Notes: a model not told the origin generated them from the sequence alone. A stretch of 64,000 bases of DNA from Phytophthora hibernalis (GCA_012656075.1 JAAKBF010000224.1:496001-560000); one strand, 5' to 3'; positions 31,395 through 44,218 are shown, counted from the stretch's first letter. A program made the numbers and translations.

Positions 31395-33815
31395 TTACTT
31401 GCTACGAGGTTTCTTGGACGTACTCTCGCCTTCGGTTCCGTCATACCGTGCTTTCAAGCTCTCCAATTCGTTCTTGTACTGGACTATCGCTTTTTGGCTG
31501 TCGTCGAACCATTTGCGCGTCTTGGTGATCGTCACGAGCGCCTCCTTGCCTCTGCCAGACGCTGCCATTCTGAACGAAGCCCCATTTTGGTGTTTACGCA
31601 CGCATGTTGCGGCGTACTTTCTAGCTTCAGGCAGCCCCTTGAAAGTCAACAATCCTTTAGTGTTCATGGAGGTCTTACCTCCTTGCAGAAAACCTTCAAT
31701 CCGCGAATTAACAGGAAACGTTGCCCTCGGCATTTTCCACGTAAACGGCTTGTCGAGTTCGAGAATTTCGTCCTCCAACCACTTCATACGCTTGGCAGCA
31801 ATAGCCACCAGCGCTGCCACCTTCTCATTCGTTTCTTCAAGGTCGTCAAAATACGGGAGAAGACCTCGACGGCCGGGCCCAATTCGCTTGGATCCTTTTG
31901 GTTGAAATGGTTCACCACGGTCTCAAACGGGTGCTTGTCTACAGAACATATAGCATGTTTCCAAAGAATCCCAAAGACCTTGGAAGAACTCAAGTCCCCG
32001 TGCTCCTCATCACTTTCAGCAGCCTTGTTGTCGAACTCAATAGCCCTTTCAACGGCCTTCTTGAGCAAAGCTTGCTGGGCAACCCCATCGTCCAAACCAT
32101 CGATTACCTGTAGCGTCATGTCCATGTCTGTTTCTCCAAAATTTACTTCTTCATCTTCGTCATATTCGTCTGTTTCGTTACACAGGACGTCCAGGAGCGC
32201 TTCACCGATGTCATTCCAGTCGAACGTGCGCGCGATCCGGATGATACTTGGAATGAGAGTCGTGTTTTCGTTCAGCTTACCAAGCCGAGGGCAGTTCTCG
32301 CTGAAAAACAACTTTGCCAATGCAGGATCGCCAGCATCAACAAGAAGCTCGAAAAACGACCGACAAAATCTGACGGACGCATTATCAACACCTCCCCAAG
32401 ACGTTTTGCCACGGCCGAGCTTTGTACTTGCAACATTAAAAAATGCGGACAGTGTTGCAGCATCAACTGGTCGTCGTTCCAGGAGGGCTTCAACAGCAAG
32501 ATCGGCCGACATGACCTCCACCGCTTTATCTGCGTGACGAGCGGCAGGCCACGCAATAACAGCAAATCGTGAATATGTAGTGTTTTTGTCGGTCCTTCGT
32601 TGCCGGTATATGCTTCTTCATGAGTGCTTTCGAACGGTTCCCAGAGTTGCGTGAAGGTTTCTTGGCCTGGATTCAAAACGTTGAGTTTGTCTCTCAGCTT
32701 GGTGTCTCTGCTACTACGTCCCAGGTCTTCTCCACTCACGGAGTACCAGTGAATTGCTTGGAAGCGCTCTTCTTCCTGCCAATTGCCTCCGAAGGCGTTT
32801 TTCGGGCACGACATAATCTTGTGGGACAGCTTGGCAATAAAGAACAAAAGCTTCTTGTCTGCGGGTACAGCAGCATTTGCTTCCACAAGTGCTCGAAACC
32901 TCGCACTATCGACACCTTTCAGTGCCCCAGCTCCCAAACTTATGATGCTCTTTTTGGTGTATTCGTGAGACAGCAGCAGTGCGAAAGATTCATTTCCAGC
33001 AACCATGTTGCTGATTTCATCAGCCAGATCGTCGGCCATAGGATAATTAGGGTCTCGTTTAAGGTGGCGCATCGTAGCTGGTAGACAAATGGAGTACACT
33101 AAAGCTAAGCGGTAACCTTTCGTCACTTTCTCCATTGAGTGCTCGGCATCGGCATAGTGCACAGCGTAGTGGGGCTCATAGGGAGCTGAGCCGTCCGCTT
33201 TGCCAAAGTCGTGACGATATCGTGCCTTACCACCACGATACACAACTAAGTCACCTCCTTCATGAGTACTCGGTGGCTGAATAACAAGCGTCGCAATCAT
33301 ACCGTCCTCCTTCTCGGTGTCCTGGTGCTTAAGGAAATGACCGCCTTCTCCATACACTAGCAATTTGTACAGCAAACACTGCAATGGAACGTTTTCGTAG
33401 CCTAAACGCTGCGCGATAGTCGTCACTAGCTTCTCGATACCAGACCCCATTGCGTATTATTGATTGATACTTGATCCGGAGCGAGTTGCCAGCTCTTACG
33501 CACATTTTCGTCCATTTTCGTGTCGAGATTGTGCCCAAAGGGAGATTTTTCACACTTCACAATCAGCTTTTGAGCTTGCTCGGAACTTAGTGGCAACGAA
33601 ATTGCACCAACTTCATCGACGAATAGTCCTGGTGCGACAGGCAACATGTCCGCTACGCCGCCAAACGAGTATTCACCTGCCTTTTGATCGGCTGAGGCCA
33701 ACATCTCACTTATCTTGGCGCATGCCGCTCCTTTTGGGATTAGAACTTCGTGGAAGTCCCCTTCGCCGCCAAAAGGCCAGATGCCTTCTTCAAAATCTTC
33801 TTCCACCGATGGCAT
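31395..33815 (-). pseudogene. 2OG-Fe(II) dioxygenase family protein, copy G (three frame breaks)
   Basis: Full-length member. The start at 33815 (MPSVEEDFEEGIWPFGG) was chosen because other copies begin with a short acidic lead before WPFGG; the open frame extends 31 codons further up. Core: KHQDTEKEDG, HDFGKADGSAPYEPHY, VHYADAEHSMEKV, KGYRLALVYS, so all four active-site residues are present. Then FALLLSHEYTKKSI, NVLNPGQETFTQLW, YTGNEGPT, VRFCRSFFELLVDAGDPA, DKPFTWKMPRATF, LVTITKTRKWFDDSQK and the tail STSKKPRSK. Frame steps near 33450, 32565 and 31815, all -1. The acidic insert DEYDEDEEVNFGETD is peculiar to this copy. This and J are the best preserved copies. Confidence 0.85.
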
Positions 33816-34283
33816 CTTGTGTGTGCCAACTAAGTAGCTGCTGCTGCTTGTCGAGAAAACCGGAAACTGAGAAAGAGGATCCAGTTCGTTGCATTTTGGG
33901 AAGGGCAATATCCTTCAATCAGCTTAGTCCCAGATTGAAATGAATGGCTCCAGTCCTGAAAGCAGCGACTTCATCAATCTTAACCCCTCGATGAAGTAAT
34001 ACATTTACGGAGAGTACCTCGGATTTGGTTGTTGTATCGAGAATGTCACGATGCATCAATCATAACGCGCTGAAATATTCAATACCCCAACGTTTTCATA
34101 TGTAAAAGTAGAACAATCAGGGTTCATAAGGTGAATCGAGAGCAATGAGTTCTGTTGTCTGCAAGGGATATACTTCGAAGTAGATTCATTGGAAAATATT
34201 TCGTCAGCTAAGGTTTGGTTGTAACCGAAAAAATCTTCACACTACGCACCAATACTGCTAAGTGATCCAACGGGAGTCGCGCG
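33816..34283. other. Intergenic stretch without a gene
   Basis: Upstream region of copy G on the minus strand and downstream region of copy H. No coding pattern or recognised repeat. Confidence 0.45.
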
Positions 34284-35004
34284 TTAGTCGAGACGAGATC
34301 GTTTCGCTTCACTACCGTCAGTATCGATGCCGTAGTGATCCTTCAGATCACGAAGCTCAGACTTGTATTGGATCAGCGCATTCTGTTGGTTCAAGAACCA
34401 CTCGCGAGTTTTCGTTATCGTAATAGCAGCGCTGCCATTTATCATGGCGGCTTCCATCTCAAATGAGCCCTTAACTTGCCCCTCACGCATCCATTTGGCC
34501 GCAAAATTTCGTGTCTTGATGCTTCAGGAAATGGCCTCCTCACCGTACACTAGCAGCTTGTATAACATGCATTGCAGTGGAACACCCTCGTAACCCAAAC
34601 GATATGCAACAATCTTGCTCAATTTCTCCATCCCAGATTGCCACAGCGGATTCTGGAATTGGACTAGACTCGGCTCCAATTGCCAGCTCTTTCGGACGTT
34701 CTCGTCCATCTTGGTGTCCTGGTTGTGGCCAAAAGGAGACTTATCACACAGTTTGATCACTTCCTGAGCTTGCTCCTCGGATAGCGGGGTAAGAATGGGT
34801 CCTGCGCCAGTCACAACCAATCCCGGCACTACGGGTAATGTGCTGGCAGGCCCTCCGAACGAAAATTCTCCTGCTTGCTCGTCTGTACGAGCAAGCAACT
34901 TACTTATCTCGACATTGCTATCACCTTTGGAACTGGCACGTCATCGTAGCCGCTTTCATCGCCAAAAGGCCACTCTTGCTCCTCAAAATCCGAGACTAAA
35001 GTCA
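34284..35004 (-). pseudogene. 2OG-Fe(II) dioxygenase family protein, copy H (catalytic core deleted)
   Basis: From 35004: MTLVSDFEEQEWPFG, a -1 step near 34915, then LLARTDEQAGEFSFGG, GAGPILTPLSEEQAQ, KSPFGHNQDTKMDE, MLYKLLVYGE. In another frame the DNA continues with LKHQDT and then, at about 34517, joins directly to a C-terminal piece (FAAKWMREGQVKGSFEME, ITITKTREWFLNQQN, tail EAKRSRLD). About 560 codons have been lost between the HxD motif and the tail. The N-terminal part is almost identical to copy I, showing recent common origin. Confidence 0.85.
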
Positions 35005-35736
35005 TTTTTGCCTAGATCACTTGCGCTTGCGCCTGAAAATTCCAGAATGGCGCACTATAGGCCAGAAAATGTTTTGAAACAGGGACAATGTCACCACCTC
35101 TCAATCAGCACAAATCTCCAATCAGCAACATCGCAGTCTGACATTTGTATTGGCCCAACCATGAAGAGCTCGTCACGTAAAAAAGATGAACTCGTCCAGC
35201 AACGTCATGCCACCAGACTTAGTCGAGTGGGACCAGAATACCCAATAACTTCGATGCTCTAGATTCTTGCTTAATGGCCACGTAGATCTTGTTGTAAGTT
35301 AACATCTGATGAAGCGCACCTTCGTGCAACATCTGTCTTGAGATTATAATATGTTTCGTACTTAGACCAACACACACTACACGCAGGTAATTTATCATTT
35401 TCGATTTCAAAGAAGAAATGGTACGAAGGTGTCACGTTCACTTCACTGCTCGCATTGTCGTTCTGTCTTCCTGACAGTCAGCGGGATTGAATTAACGGTG
35501 TGTTCATCGACGAACTGGCACCACCACTTGATTTGCATCCAGTAGAGACCCCGTGGAAGAATCGGTAGAAGAAACTTGCTTCGTTTGATGTTCCTTGGCG
35601 TCCCTATATGACCCCGTGACCTAATGGAGTCGGGGCGACGCAACACAGAAGCACCTTCGCTGTTATACACCGCAAAAGGCTTCACTTTCGATTCTGCAGC
35701 TCTGGTAACAGAGGAGACGAGAAGCAATCGACAATC
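35005..35736. other. Upstream region of the giant repeat gene
   Basis: No supported gene. A 94-codon frame on the minus strand (35443-35727) has no recognisable motif and no paralogue here. The region separates copy H from the start at 35737. Confidence 0.4.
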
Positions 35737-38700
35737 TTGATGTTGATACTGGAATCACGACACCGCGTTTGGTTTCAATGCCTCGTGGTAGCAGCTACCA
35801 TTTTACTTTTGATGGAGGTGACGTCCAACTACAAGGACAAGTTGGAGCGTACTGACGAATACTCAAGTGCTACCTCAAGTCCAGAGATGCGGGGATCGGA
35901 GACTGGCGTGGCAGCCACAAGAATACTGTTGGAAACTCGTGAATTATCAAGTTCCAGTGGCAAGATGAAAGGTTCAGCCTCTTCGAACAAGGGAACCAGT
36001 GCCTCAGATAAGAATGCGGGAGCTAAGGACCAGCACGCTAGTGGCGAAGCTTCGGTCCCACCTACTGTTTCATCCACCAGTGACAGTGGGCAACTCGTAT
36101 CAGCTACGGAGATGACAACTACGAGTACACCACCTGGGACGTCGCACTCCAATGTGCAGTCGGATCAGGAACCATCGAACCTATTTGCAACTCCAAGCGC
36201 TACGACGTTAAACGAGAAATTTGGTGACGAAGTTTCGGCAAAGAAGACAGATCTTGCGGCTACAATTGCCCCAAGGGAAGAAACCTCTAGCGCGCTTCCT
36301 TTGACCATAGAGCCTGATGCAGTTGTGGACAAGTCTTCAAAATCAGCGAATGTCCTGGCTATTGAATCAGACTCGAACTTCAGCTCTGGTTCAAAGAAAA
36401 ACAAAGTAAAACTTCCGGATTCAGCTACCCAGGAATTGTCAGTGGTAAGCACTGAAAAGGTACTCGCGGCAGATACCAACTCACCATCGGCAACTCCTGC
36501 GGACAGCGTGGTAACGAGCGATACCTCTTTGAAGAGCACTTCAAACCCGTCCTCCAATACAGTCCGCAACCGTGCTGGTAACAGTGAGGTCAATTCTGAT
36601 AAAAACAAATCTGGAGCTGCAAGCAGTGTCAACGTACAAAACAAAGAGGAGGTCGAGCATTCGAGGTTCGAAGACCAAGATGTAGGAAATAGGAAAACGG
36701 AGTTCAACGACGACGAGGGCAGCTCACCGAATTGAGCAATAGTGACCAAGACAATATCCCAACCATTACGGAGCAATCAAGTACAACCGTCGAGAAGGCC
36801 AAACCAATTTTTCATGTGACGGAGACAACCCCAACTCACACAGAAAACAGCAAACAGGACAACGCGGACGGCGAGCAAAGCAACAAGGACAACGCTGCGT
36901 CCGCGACCGACACTGTGGCCAAGGGCGACGCGGGTGCTGGCAAATCGAATGGAGCTGGCAATGGCCAGGGTAATAGCCACAACGCGGTCGGCGAGCAAGG
37001 CAACAAGGACAACGCTGCGGCCGCCGCGGGTGCTGGCAAGTCGAATGGAGCTGGCAATGGCCACGGTAATGGCCACAACGCGGTCGGCGAGCAAGGCAAC
37101 AAGGACAACGCTGCGGCCGCGACCGACACTGTGGCCAAGGGCGACGCGGGTGCTGGCAAGTCGAATGGAGCTGGCAATGGCCAGGGTAATGGCCACAACG
37201 CGGTCGGCGAGCAAGACAACAAGGACAACGCTGCGGCCGCGACCGACACTGTGGCCAAGGGCGACGCGGGTGCTGGCAAGTCGAATGGAGCTGGCAATGG
37301 CCAGGGTAATAGCCACAACGCGGTCGGCGAGCAAGGCAACAAGGACAACGCTGCGGCCGCCGCGGGTGCTGGCAAGTCGAATGGAGCTGGCAATGGCCAG
37401 GGTAATAGCCACAACGCGGTCGGCGAGCAAGACAACAAGGACAACGCTGCGGCCGCCGCGGGTGCTGGCAAGTCGAATGGAGCTGGCAATGGCCAGGGTA
37501 ATAGCCACAACGCGGTCGGCGAGCAAGGCAACAAGGACAACGCTGCGGCCGCCGCGGGTGCTGGCAAGTCGAATGGAGCTGGCAATGGCCACGGTAATGG
37601 CCACAACGCGGTCGGCGAGCAAGGCAACAAGGACAACGCTGCGGCCGCGACCGACACTGTGGCCAAGGGCGACGCGGGTGCTGGCAAGTCGAATGGAGCT
37701 GGCAATGGCCAGGGTAATGGCCACAACGCGGTCGGCGAGCAAGACAACAAGGACAACGCTGCGGCCGCGACCGACACTGTGGCCAAGGGCGACGCGGGTG
37801 CTGGCAAGTCGAATGGAGCTGGCAATGGCCAGGGTAATAGCCACAACGCGGTCGGCGAGCAAGGCAACAAGGACAACGCTGCGGCCGCGGGTGCTGGCAA
37901 GTCGAATGGAGCTGGCAATGGCCACGGTAATGGCCACAACGCGGTCGGCGAGCAAGGCAACAAGGACAACGCTGCGTCCGCGACCGACACTGTGGCCAAG
38001 GGCGACGCGGGTGCTGGCAAGTCGAATGGAGCTGGCAATGGCCAGGGTAATGGCCACAACGCGGTCGGCGAGCAAGGCAACAAGGACAACGCTGCGGCCG
38101 CCGCGAGTGCTGGCAAGTCGAATGGAGCTGGCAATGGCCAGGGTAATAGCCACAACGCGGTCGGCGAGCAAGGCAACAAGGACAACGCTGCGGCCGCCGC
38201 GGGTGCTGGCAAGTCGAATGGAGCTGGCAATGGCCACGGTAATGGCCACAACGCGGTCGGCGAGCAAGGCAACAAGGACAACGCTGCGGCCGCGACCGAC
38301 ACTGTGGCCAAGGGCGACGCGGGTGCTGGCAAGTCGAATGGAGCTGGCAATGGCCAGGGTAATGGCCACAACGCGGTCGGCGAGCAAGACAACAAGGACA
38401 ACGCTGCGGCCGCGACCGACACTGTGGCCAAGGGCGACGCGGGTGCTGGCAAGTCGAATGGAGCTGGCAATGGCCAGGGTAATAGCCACAACGCGGTCGG
38501 CGAGCAAGGCAACAAGGACAACGCTGCGCCGCGGGTGCTGGCAAGTCGAATGGAGCTGGCAATGGCCAGGGTAATAGCCACAACGCGGTCGGCGAGCAAG
38601 ACAACAAGGACAACGCTGCGGCCGCCGCGGGTGCTGGCAAGTCGAATGGAGCTGGCAATGGCCAGGGTAATAGCCACAACGCGGTCGGCGAGCAAGGCAA

Positions 38701-41700
38701 CAAGGACAACGCTGCGGCCGCCGCGGGTGCTGGCAAGTCGAATGGAGCTGGCAATGGCCACGGTAATGGCCACAACGCGGTCGGCGAGCAAGGCAACAAG
38801 GACAACGCTGCGGCCGCGACCGACACTGTGGCCAAGGGCGACGCGGGTGCTGGCAAGTCGAATGGAGCTGGCAATGGCCAGGGTAATGGCCACAACGCGG
38901 TCGGCGAGCAAGACAACAAGGACAACGCTGCGGCCGCGACCGACACTGTGGCCAAGGGCGACGCGGGTGCTGGCAAGTCGAATGGAGCTGGCAATGGCCA
39001 GGGTAATAGCCACAACGCGGTCGGCGAGCAAGGCAACAAGGACAACGCTGCGGCCGCCGCGGGTGCTGGCAAGTCGAATGGAGCTGGCAATGGCCACGGT
39101 AATGGCCACAACGCGGTCGGCGAGCAAGGCAACAAGGACAACGCTGCGTCCGCGACCGACACTGTGGCCAAGGGCGACGCGGGTGCTGGCAAGTCGAATG
39201 GAGCTGGCAATGGCCACGGTAATGGCCACAACGCGGTCGGCGAGCAAGGCAACAAGGACAACGCTGCGGCCGCGACCGACACTGTGGCCAAGGGCGACGC
39301 GGGTGCTGGCAAGTCGAATGGAGCTGGCAATGGCCAGGGTAATGGCCACAACGCGGTCGGCGAGCAAGACAACAAGGACAACGCTGCGGCCGCGACCGAC
39401 ACTGTGGCCAAGGGCGACGCGGGTGCTGGCAAGTCGAATGGAGCTGGCAATGGCCAGGGTAATAGCCACAACGCGGTCGGCGAGCAAGGCAACAAGGACA
39501 ACGCTGCGGCCGCCGCGGGTGCTGGCAAGTCGAATGGAGCTGGCAATGGCCAGGGTAATAGCCACAACGCGGTCGGCGAGCAAGGCAACAAGGACAACGC
39601 TGCGGCCGCCGCGAGTGCTGGCAAGTCGAATGGAGCTGGCAATGGCCAGGGTAATAGCCACAACGCGGTCGGCGAGCAAGACAACAAGGACAACGCTGCG
39701 GCCGCCGCGGGTGCTGGCAAGTCGAATGGAGCTGGCAATGGCCAGGGTAATAGCCACAACGCGGTCGGCGAGCAAGGCAACAAGGACAACGCTGCGGCCG
39801 CCGCGGGTGCTGGCAAGTCGAATGGAGCTGGCAATGGCCACGGTAATGGCCACAACGCGGTCGGCGAGCAAGGCAACAAGGACAACGCTGCGTCCGCGAC
39901 CGACACTGTGGCCAAGGGCGACGCGGGTGCTGGCAAGTCGAAGGAGCTGGCAATGGCCAGGGTAATGGCCACAACGCGGTCGGCGAGCAAGGCAACAAGG
40001 ACAACGCTGCGGCCGCCGCGAGTGCTGGCAAGTCGAATGGAGCTGGCAATGGCCAGGGTAATAGCCACAACGCGGTCGGCGAGCAAGACAACAAGGACAA
40101 CGCTGCGGCCGCCGCGGGTGCTGGCAAGTCGAATGGAGCTGGCAATGGCCAGGGTAATAGCCACAACGCGGTCGGCGAGCAAGGCAACAAGGACAACGCT
40201 GCGGCCGCCGCGGGTGCTGGCAAGTCGAATGGAGCTGGCAATGGCCACGGTAATGGCCACAACGCGGTCGGCGAGCAAGGCAACAAGGACAACGCTGCGT
40301 CCGCGACCGACACTGTGGCCAAGGGCGACGCGGGTGCTGGCAAGTCGAAGGGAGCTGGCAATGGCCAGGGTAATGGCCACAACGCGGTCGGCGAGCAAGG
40401 CAACAAGGACAACGCTGCGGCCGCCGCGAGTGCTGGCAAGTCGAATGGAGCTGGCAATGGCCAGGGTAATAGCCACAACGCGGTCGGCGAGCAAGACAAC
40501 AAGGACAACGCTGCGGCCGCCGCGGGTGCTGGCAAGTCGAATGGAGCTGGTAATGGCCAGGGTAATAGCCACAACGCGGTCGGCGAGCAAGGCAACAAGG
40601 ACAACGCTGCGGCCGCGACCGACACTGTGGCCAAGGGCGACGCGGGTGCTGCCAAGTCGAATGGAGCTGGCAATGGCCAGGGTAATGGCCACAACGCGGT
40701 CGGCGAGCAAGGCAACAAGGACAACGCTGCGGCCGCCGCGAGTGCTGGCAAGTCGAATGGAGCTGGCAATGGCCAGGGTAATAGCCACAACGCGGTCGGC
40801 GAGCAAGGCAACAAGGACAACGCTGCGTCCGCGACCGACACTGTGGCCAAGGGCGACGCGGGTGCTGGCAAGTCGAAGGGAGCTGGCAATGGCCAGGGTA
40901 ATGGCCACAACGCGGTCGGCGAGCAAGGCAACAAGGACAACGCTGCGTCCGCGACCGACACTGTGGCCAAGGGCGACGCGGGTGCTGGCAAGTCGAATGG
41001 AGCTGGCAATGACCAGGGTAATGGCCACAACGCGGTCGACGAGCAAGGCAACAAGGACAACGCTGCGTCCGCGACCGACACTGTGGCCAAGGGCGACGCG
41101 GGTGCTGGCAAGTCGAATGGAGCTGGCAATGGCCAGGGTAATGGCCACAACGCGGTCGGCGAGCAAGGCAACAAGGACAACGCTGCGGCCGCCGCGGGTG
41201 CTGGCAAGTCGAATGGAGCTGGCAATGGCCAGGGTAATAGCCACAACGCGGTCGGCGAGCAAGACAACAAGGACAACGCTGCGGCCGCCGCGGGTGCTGG
41301 CAAGTCGAATGGAGCTGGCAATGGCCAGGGTAATAGCCACAACGCGGTCGGCGAGCAAGGCAACAAGGACAACGCTGCGGCCGCGACCGACACTGTGGCC
41401 AAGGGCGACGCGGGTGCTGCCAAGTCGAATGGAGCTGGCAATGGCCAGGGTAATGGCCACAACGCGGTCGGCGAGCAAGGCAACAAGGACAACGCTGCGG
41501 CCGCCGCGGGTGCTGGCAAGTCGAATGGAGCTGGCAATGGCCAGGGTAATAGCCACAACGCGGTCGGCGAGCAAGACAACAAGGACAACGCTGCGGCCGC
41601 CGCGGGTGCTGGCAAGTCGAATGGAGCTGGCAATGGCCAGGGTAATAGCCACAACGCGGTCGGCGAGCAAGGCAACAAGGACAACGCTGCGTCCGCGACC

Positions 41701-44189
41701 GACACTGTGGCCAAGGGCGACGCGGGTGCTGGCAAGTCGAAGGAGCTGGCAATGGCCAGGGTAATGGCCACAACGCGGTCGGCGAGCAAGGCAACAAGGA
41801 CAACGCTGCGGCCGCCGCGAGTGCTGGCAAGTCGAATGGAGCTGGCAATGGCCAGGGTAATAGCCACAACGCGGTCGGCGAGCAAGACAACAAGGACAAC
41901 GCTGCGGCCGCCGCGGGTGCTGGCAAGTCGAATGGAGCTGGCAATGGCCAGGGTAATAGCCACAACGCGGTCGGCGAGCAAGGCAACAAGGACAACGCTG
42001 CGTCCGCGACCGACACTGTGGCCAAGGGCGACGCGGGTGCTGGCAAGTCGAATGGAGCTGGCAATGGCCAGGGTAATGGCCACAACGCGGTCGACGAGCA
42101 AGGCAACAAGGACAACGCTGCGTCCGCGACCGACACTGTGGCCAAGGGCGACGCGGGTGCTGGCAAGTCGAATGGAGCTGGCAATGGCCAGGGTAATGGC
42201 CACAACGCGGTCGGCGAGCAAGGCAACAAGGACAACGCTGCGGCCGCCGCGGGTGCTGGCAAGTCGAATGGAGCTGGCAATGGCCAGGGTAATAGCCACA
42301 ACGCGGTCGGCGAGCAAGGCAACAAGGACAACGCTGCGGCCGCGACCGACACTGTGGCCAAGGGCGACGCGGGTGCTGGCAAGTCGAACGGAAGTGGCAA
42401 TGGTGAGCTCGTACAAATTCTTCGAGGTTCCTCGGTGAATGTTTTGGCAGGAGGTCAAATTTCAACGAAGTATAGCGACGTTGATTTACCAAGTTTTCCA
42501 GAGCCTGGATCAAAATTCAAATCGCCTGTGCCCAATTCAGTACCAGATCTCTCCGAGCGCGCCGTGGACGAAAACAGTTTCACTAGCAGAAAGAAGCCGA
42601 TTGGAAGCGAAGCTCTTGACACGGATAGTACTTATAATTCCCCAGGCAGCCGGGCTGTTGCTTCTTTTCCGACCCCTCCCAAGCAAACTACTGTCACTCA
42701 CACAGCCAATAACGACGTAAGTGGCAACGAAGAACAAGGTCAGAAAATCAAAACAGAAACGTTTTCTACTCAGACCATGGATGCAGCGACGCAAGATGCA
42801 AAACAATACGTCCGTGGGGATCCGATGACCAGTGATATCGACGGAGACGGTAGCAGCATTTTGGGGAAGGCGGTGGCGGAAGCTCGCCACTTGTAATCGG
42901 GGGTCGTAAGCGTGGGTGGCAATCACAAGCCAAATCTGGGTTATACGCTGCGAGTTCAAGCTTCCACAACGCCTTGCGCTTTGCTGTGTGCGCAGCTGCA
43001 CTCGTTTCGGTGATTTTGATGATGCTTTTCCACTTTGAGACTCTGAATGACGGACTCTCTCAATATTTTCTTCGTGGATCAACCTGGGCTCCGAATACCT
43101 GGGAGTTTGTGCTGTACACGCAGTACATTCAACAAGTCGCTAGCATTTCAGCGATGACACTTCTCAAAACACCCTACTTTCTTTGGGACTTCACGGACCT
43201 TTTCGCGTGGACTAATTTCCTCATCTATCGTGTTCAAGATGAGTCTTCGTCAGGATCAGGACGCCGTCTGGCAACCATTATCTTAGGAGGTCTTGTGGGG
43301 TATGGTGACCGAATCGGTACGAGCGAAATGGATTTAATGTACCAGACATGTGCTGGCTTCGCTTGTGTCCTTGGCTTTTCCCTCGGAATTGTACTTGGGG
43401 CTGGTTTATATAACAAATGGCGTCAACACGAAGGGAAATCGGGAAACAGCGGTGTAGTCTGGCGCTGTATGGGATTAGTCGCTCTGGTATGGTTCTTCTC
43501 GCTTCTCCCGCTGACAATGGCGGTGACGTTTGAGGTATCGATGGAGTTTAAGGCCCAGGAGCTAGAGCTGTGGCAACTATCGATTGCGTTTGCAGTGGTC
43601 GTGCTGGGAATTGTCGGCGTCATTGTTGTTGCAGGTCGAACTATTCTGCACAGCTCCGTGCATGACTTGCAGAAGCTTCGCTCACGCGCGGTTTGGGGGC
43701 GTTCTACTCGGATTGCACCTACGGGGGACGACTCTTTTTCTGCTGGCGGTTGCCCAACAAATATGCATGGGTCTGTGCATAGGCATCTTGGACGACAGCT
43801 TGCTGATACTTATGCTGCTTGTTGTACTTCACATGGTGTTCCTTGTATCGATTTTTGTGGTGAAGCCATTTTCGGTCGATTCTAAGCATGTCGAAAAAGC
43901 TACTGTCATGGTAACTACTGTCAAGATCGCCAACTTAGCGTTGGCTTCCGCGTTCCTACCTTCCTCGACATTACCCGTGGATGGTCTTATCAATGTCGCC
44001 AACATTTTCATTGCGGTTAACGCACTGGTGATTATTTTCTGGTGTTGCCGCCATCTCTTCATTTTTTGCAAGCTTGCTGTTGCGTCCGCAAAACTCGAGG
44101 TTGAAAACAGGGATCAGCAAGATGCAGAAGTGATAGATGCCTCGCCTTCGATTTCGGTGAGGTACGAGTCGGTATCGAAGCTTCAATGA
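35737..44189 (+). CDS. Giant repeat protein with TRP/Flc-like multi-pass C-terminus
   Basis: Read as one gene it encodes about 2,800 residues. A signal anchor or signal peptide lies at residues 11-26 (VWFQCLVVAATILLLM). It is followed by about 310 Ser/Thr/Asn-rich residues, then about 1,800 residues of Gly/Asn/Ala-rich tandem repeats (36906-42390), a 160-residue Ser/Pro linker, and from 42974 a membrane domain with roughly nine hydrophobic helices. Landmarks of the last part are YIQQVASISAM, FLWDFTDLFAWTNFL, GFSLGIVLGAGLY and LVVLHMVFLVSIFVVKPF, which resemble fungal and oomycete TRP-like/Flc channels (Pfam TRP, PF06011). It ends YESVSKLQ at 44187-44189. Frame steps (all -1 or -4) occur near 36733, 38529, 39945, 41736, 42890, 43697 and 43770; no other stop interrupts it. 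The alternative, two genes divided near 42.9 kb, is possible because no ATG is forced there. Role inferred: cell-surface or endomembrane channel with a very long extracytosolic tether. Confidence 0.65.
36906..42390 (+). repeat. Coding minisatellite: about 52 units of 96 or 120 bp
   Basis: Each unit codes for GAGKSNGAGNGQGN followed by (S/G)HNAVGEQ(G/D)NKDNA and either an Ala run (32-codon unit) or AATDTVAKGDA (40-codon unit). By my count there are about 52 units. They fall into a higher-order order of five (HGNGH, QGNGH with EQD, NSH, NSH with EQD, NSH), about 528 bp, seen several times. Copies are nearly identical at the DNA level, so homogenisation is recent. Net frame steps are -4 at 38529 and -1 at 39945 and 41736; their sum is -6, so the original frame is restored downstream. 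Confidence 0.95.
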
Positions 44190-44218
44190 GTAGTAAGTTT
44201 GCAGTCCAGTCTTAAGTT

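Noticed and set aside
35443..35727. 94-codon minus-strand frame upstream of the giant gene
   Set aside because: No motif, paralogue or promoter; its length is compatible with chance.
36906..42390. CRISPR-like array
   Set aside because: Units are adjoining coding repeats of 96/120 bp with no unique spacers, in a eukaryotic context.
36766..42513. Three antisense open frames of more than 1,850 codons opposite the tandem repeats
   Set aside because: They arise from the composition of the 96/120-bp repeats, have no domains or natural start, and the sense strand is flanked by real coding sequence in frame.
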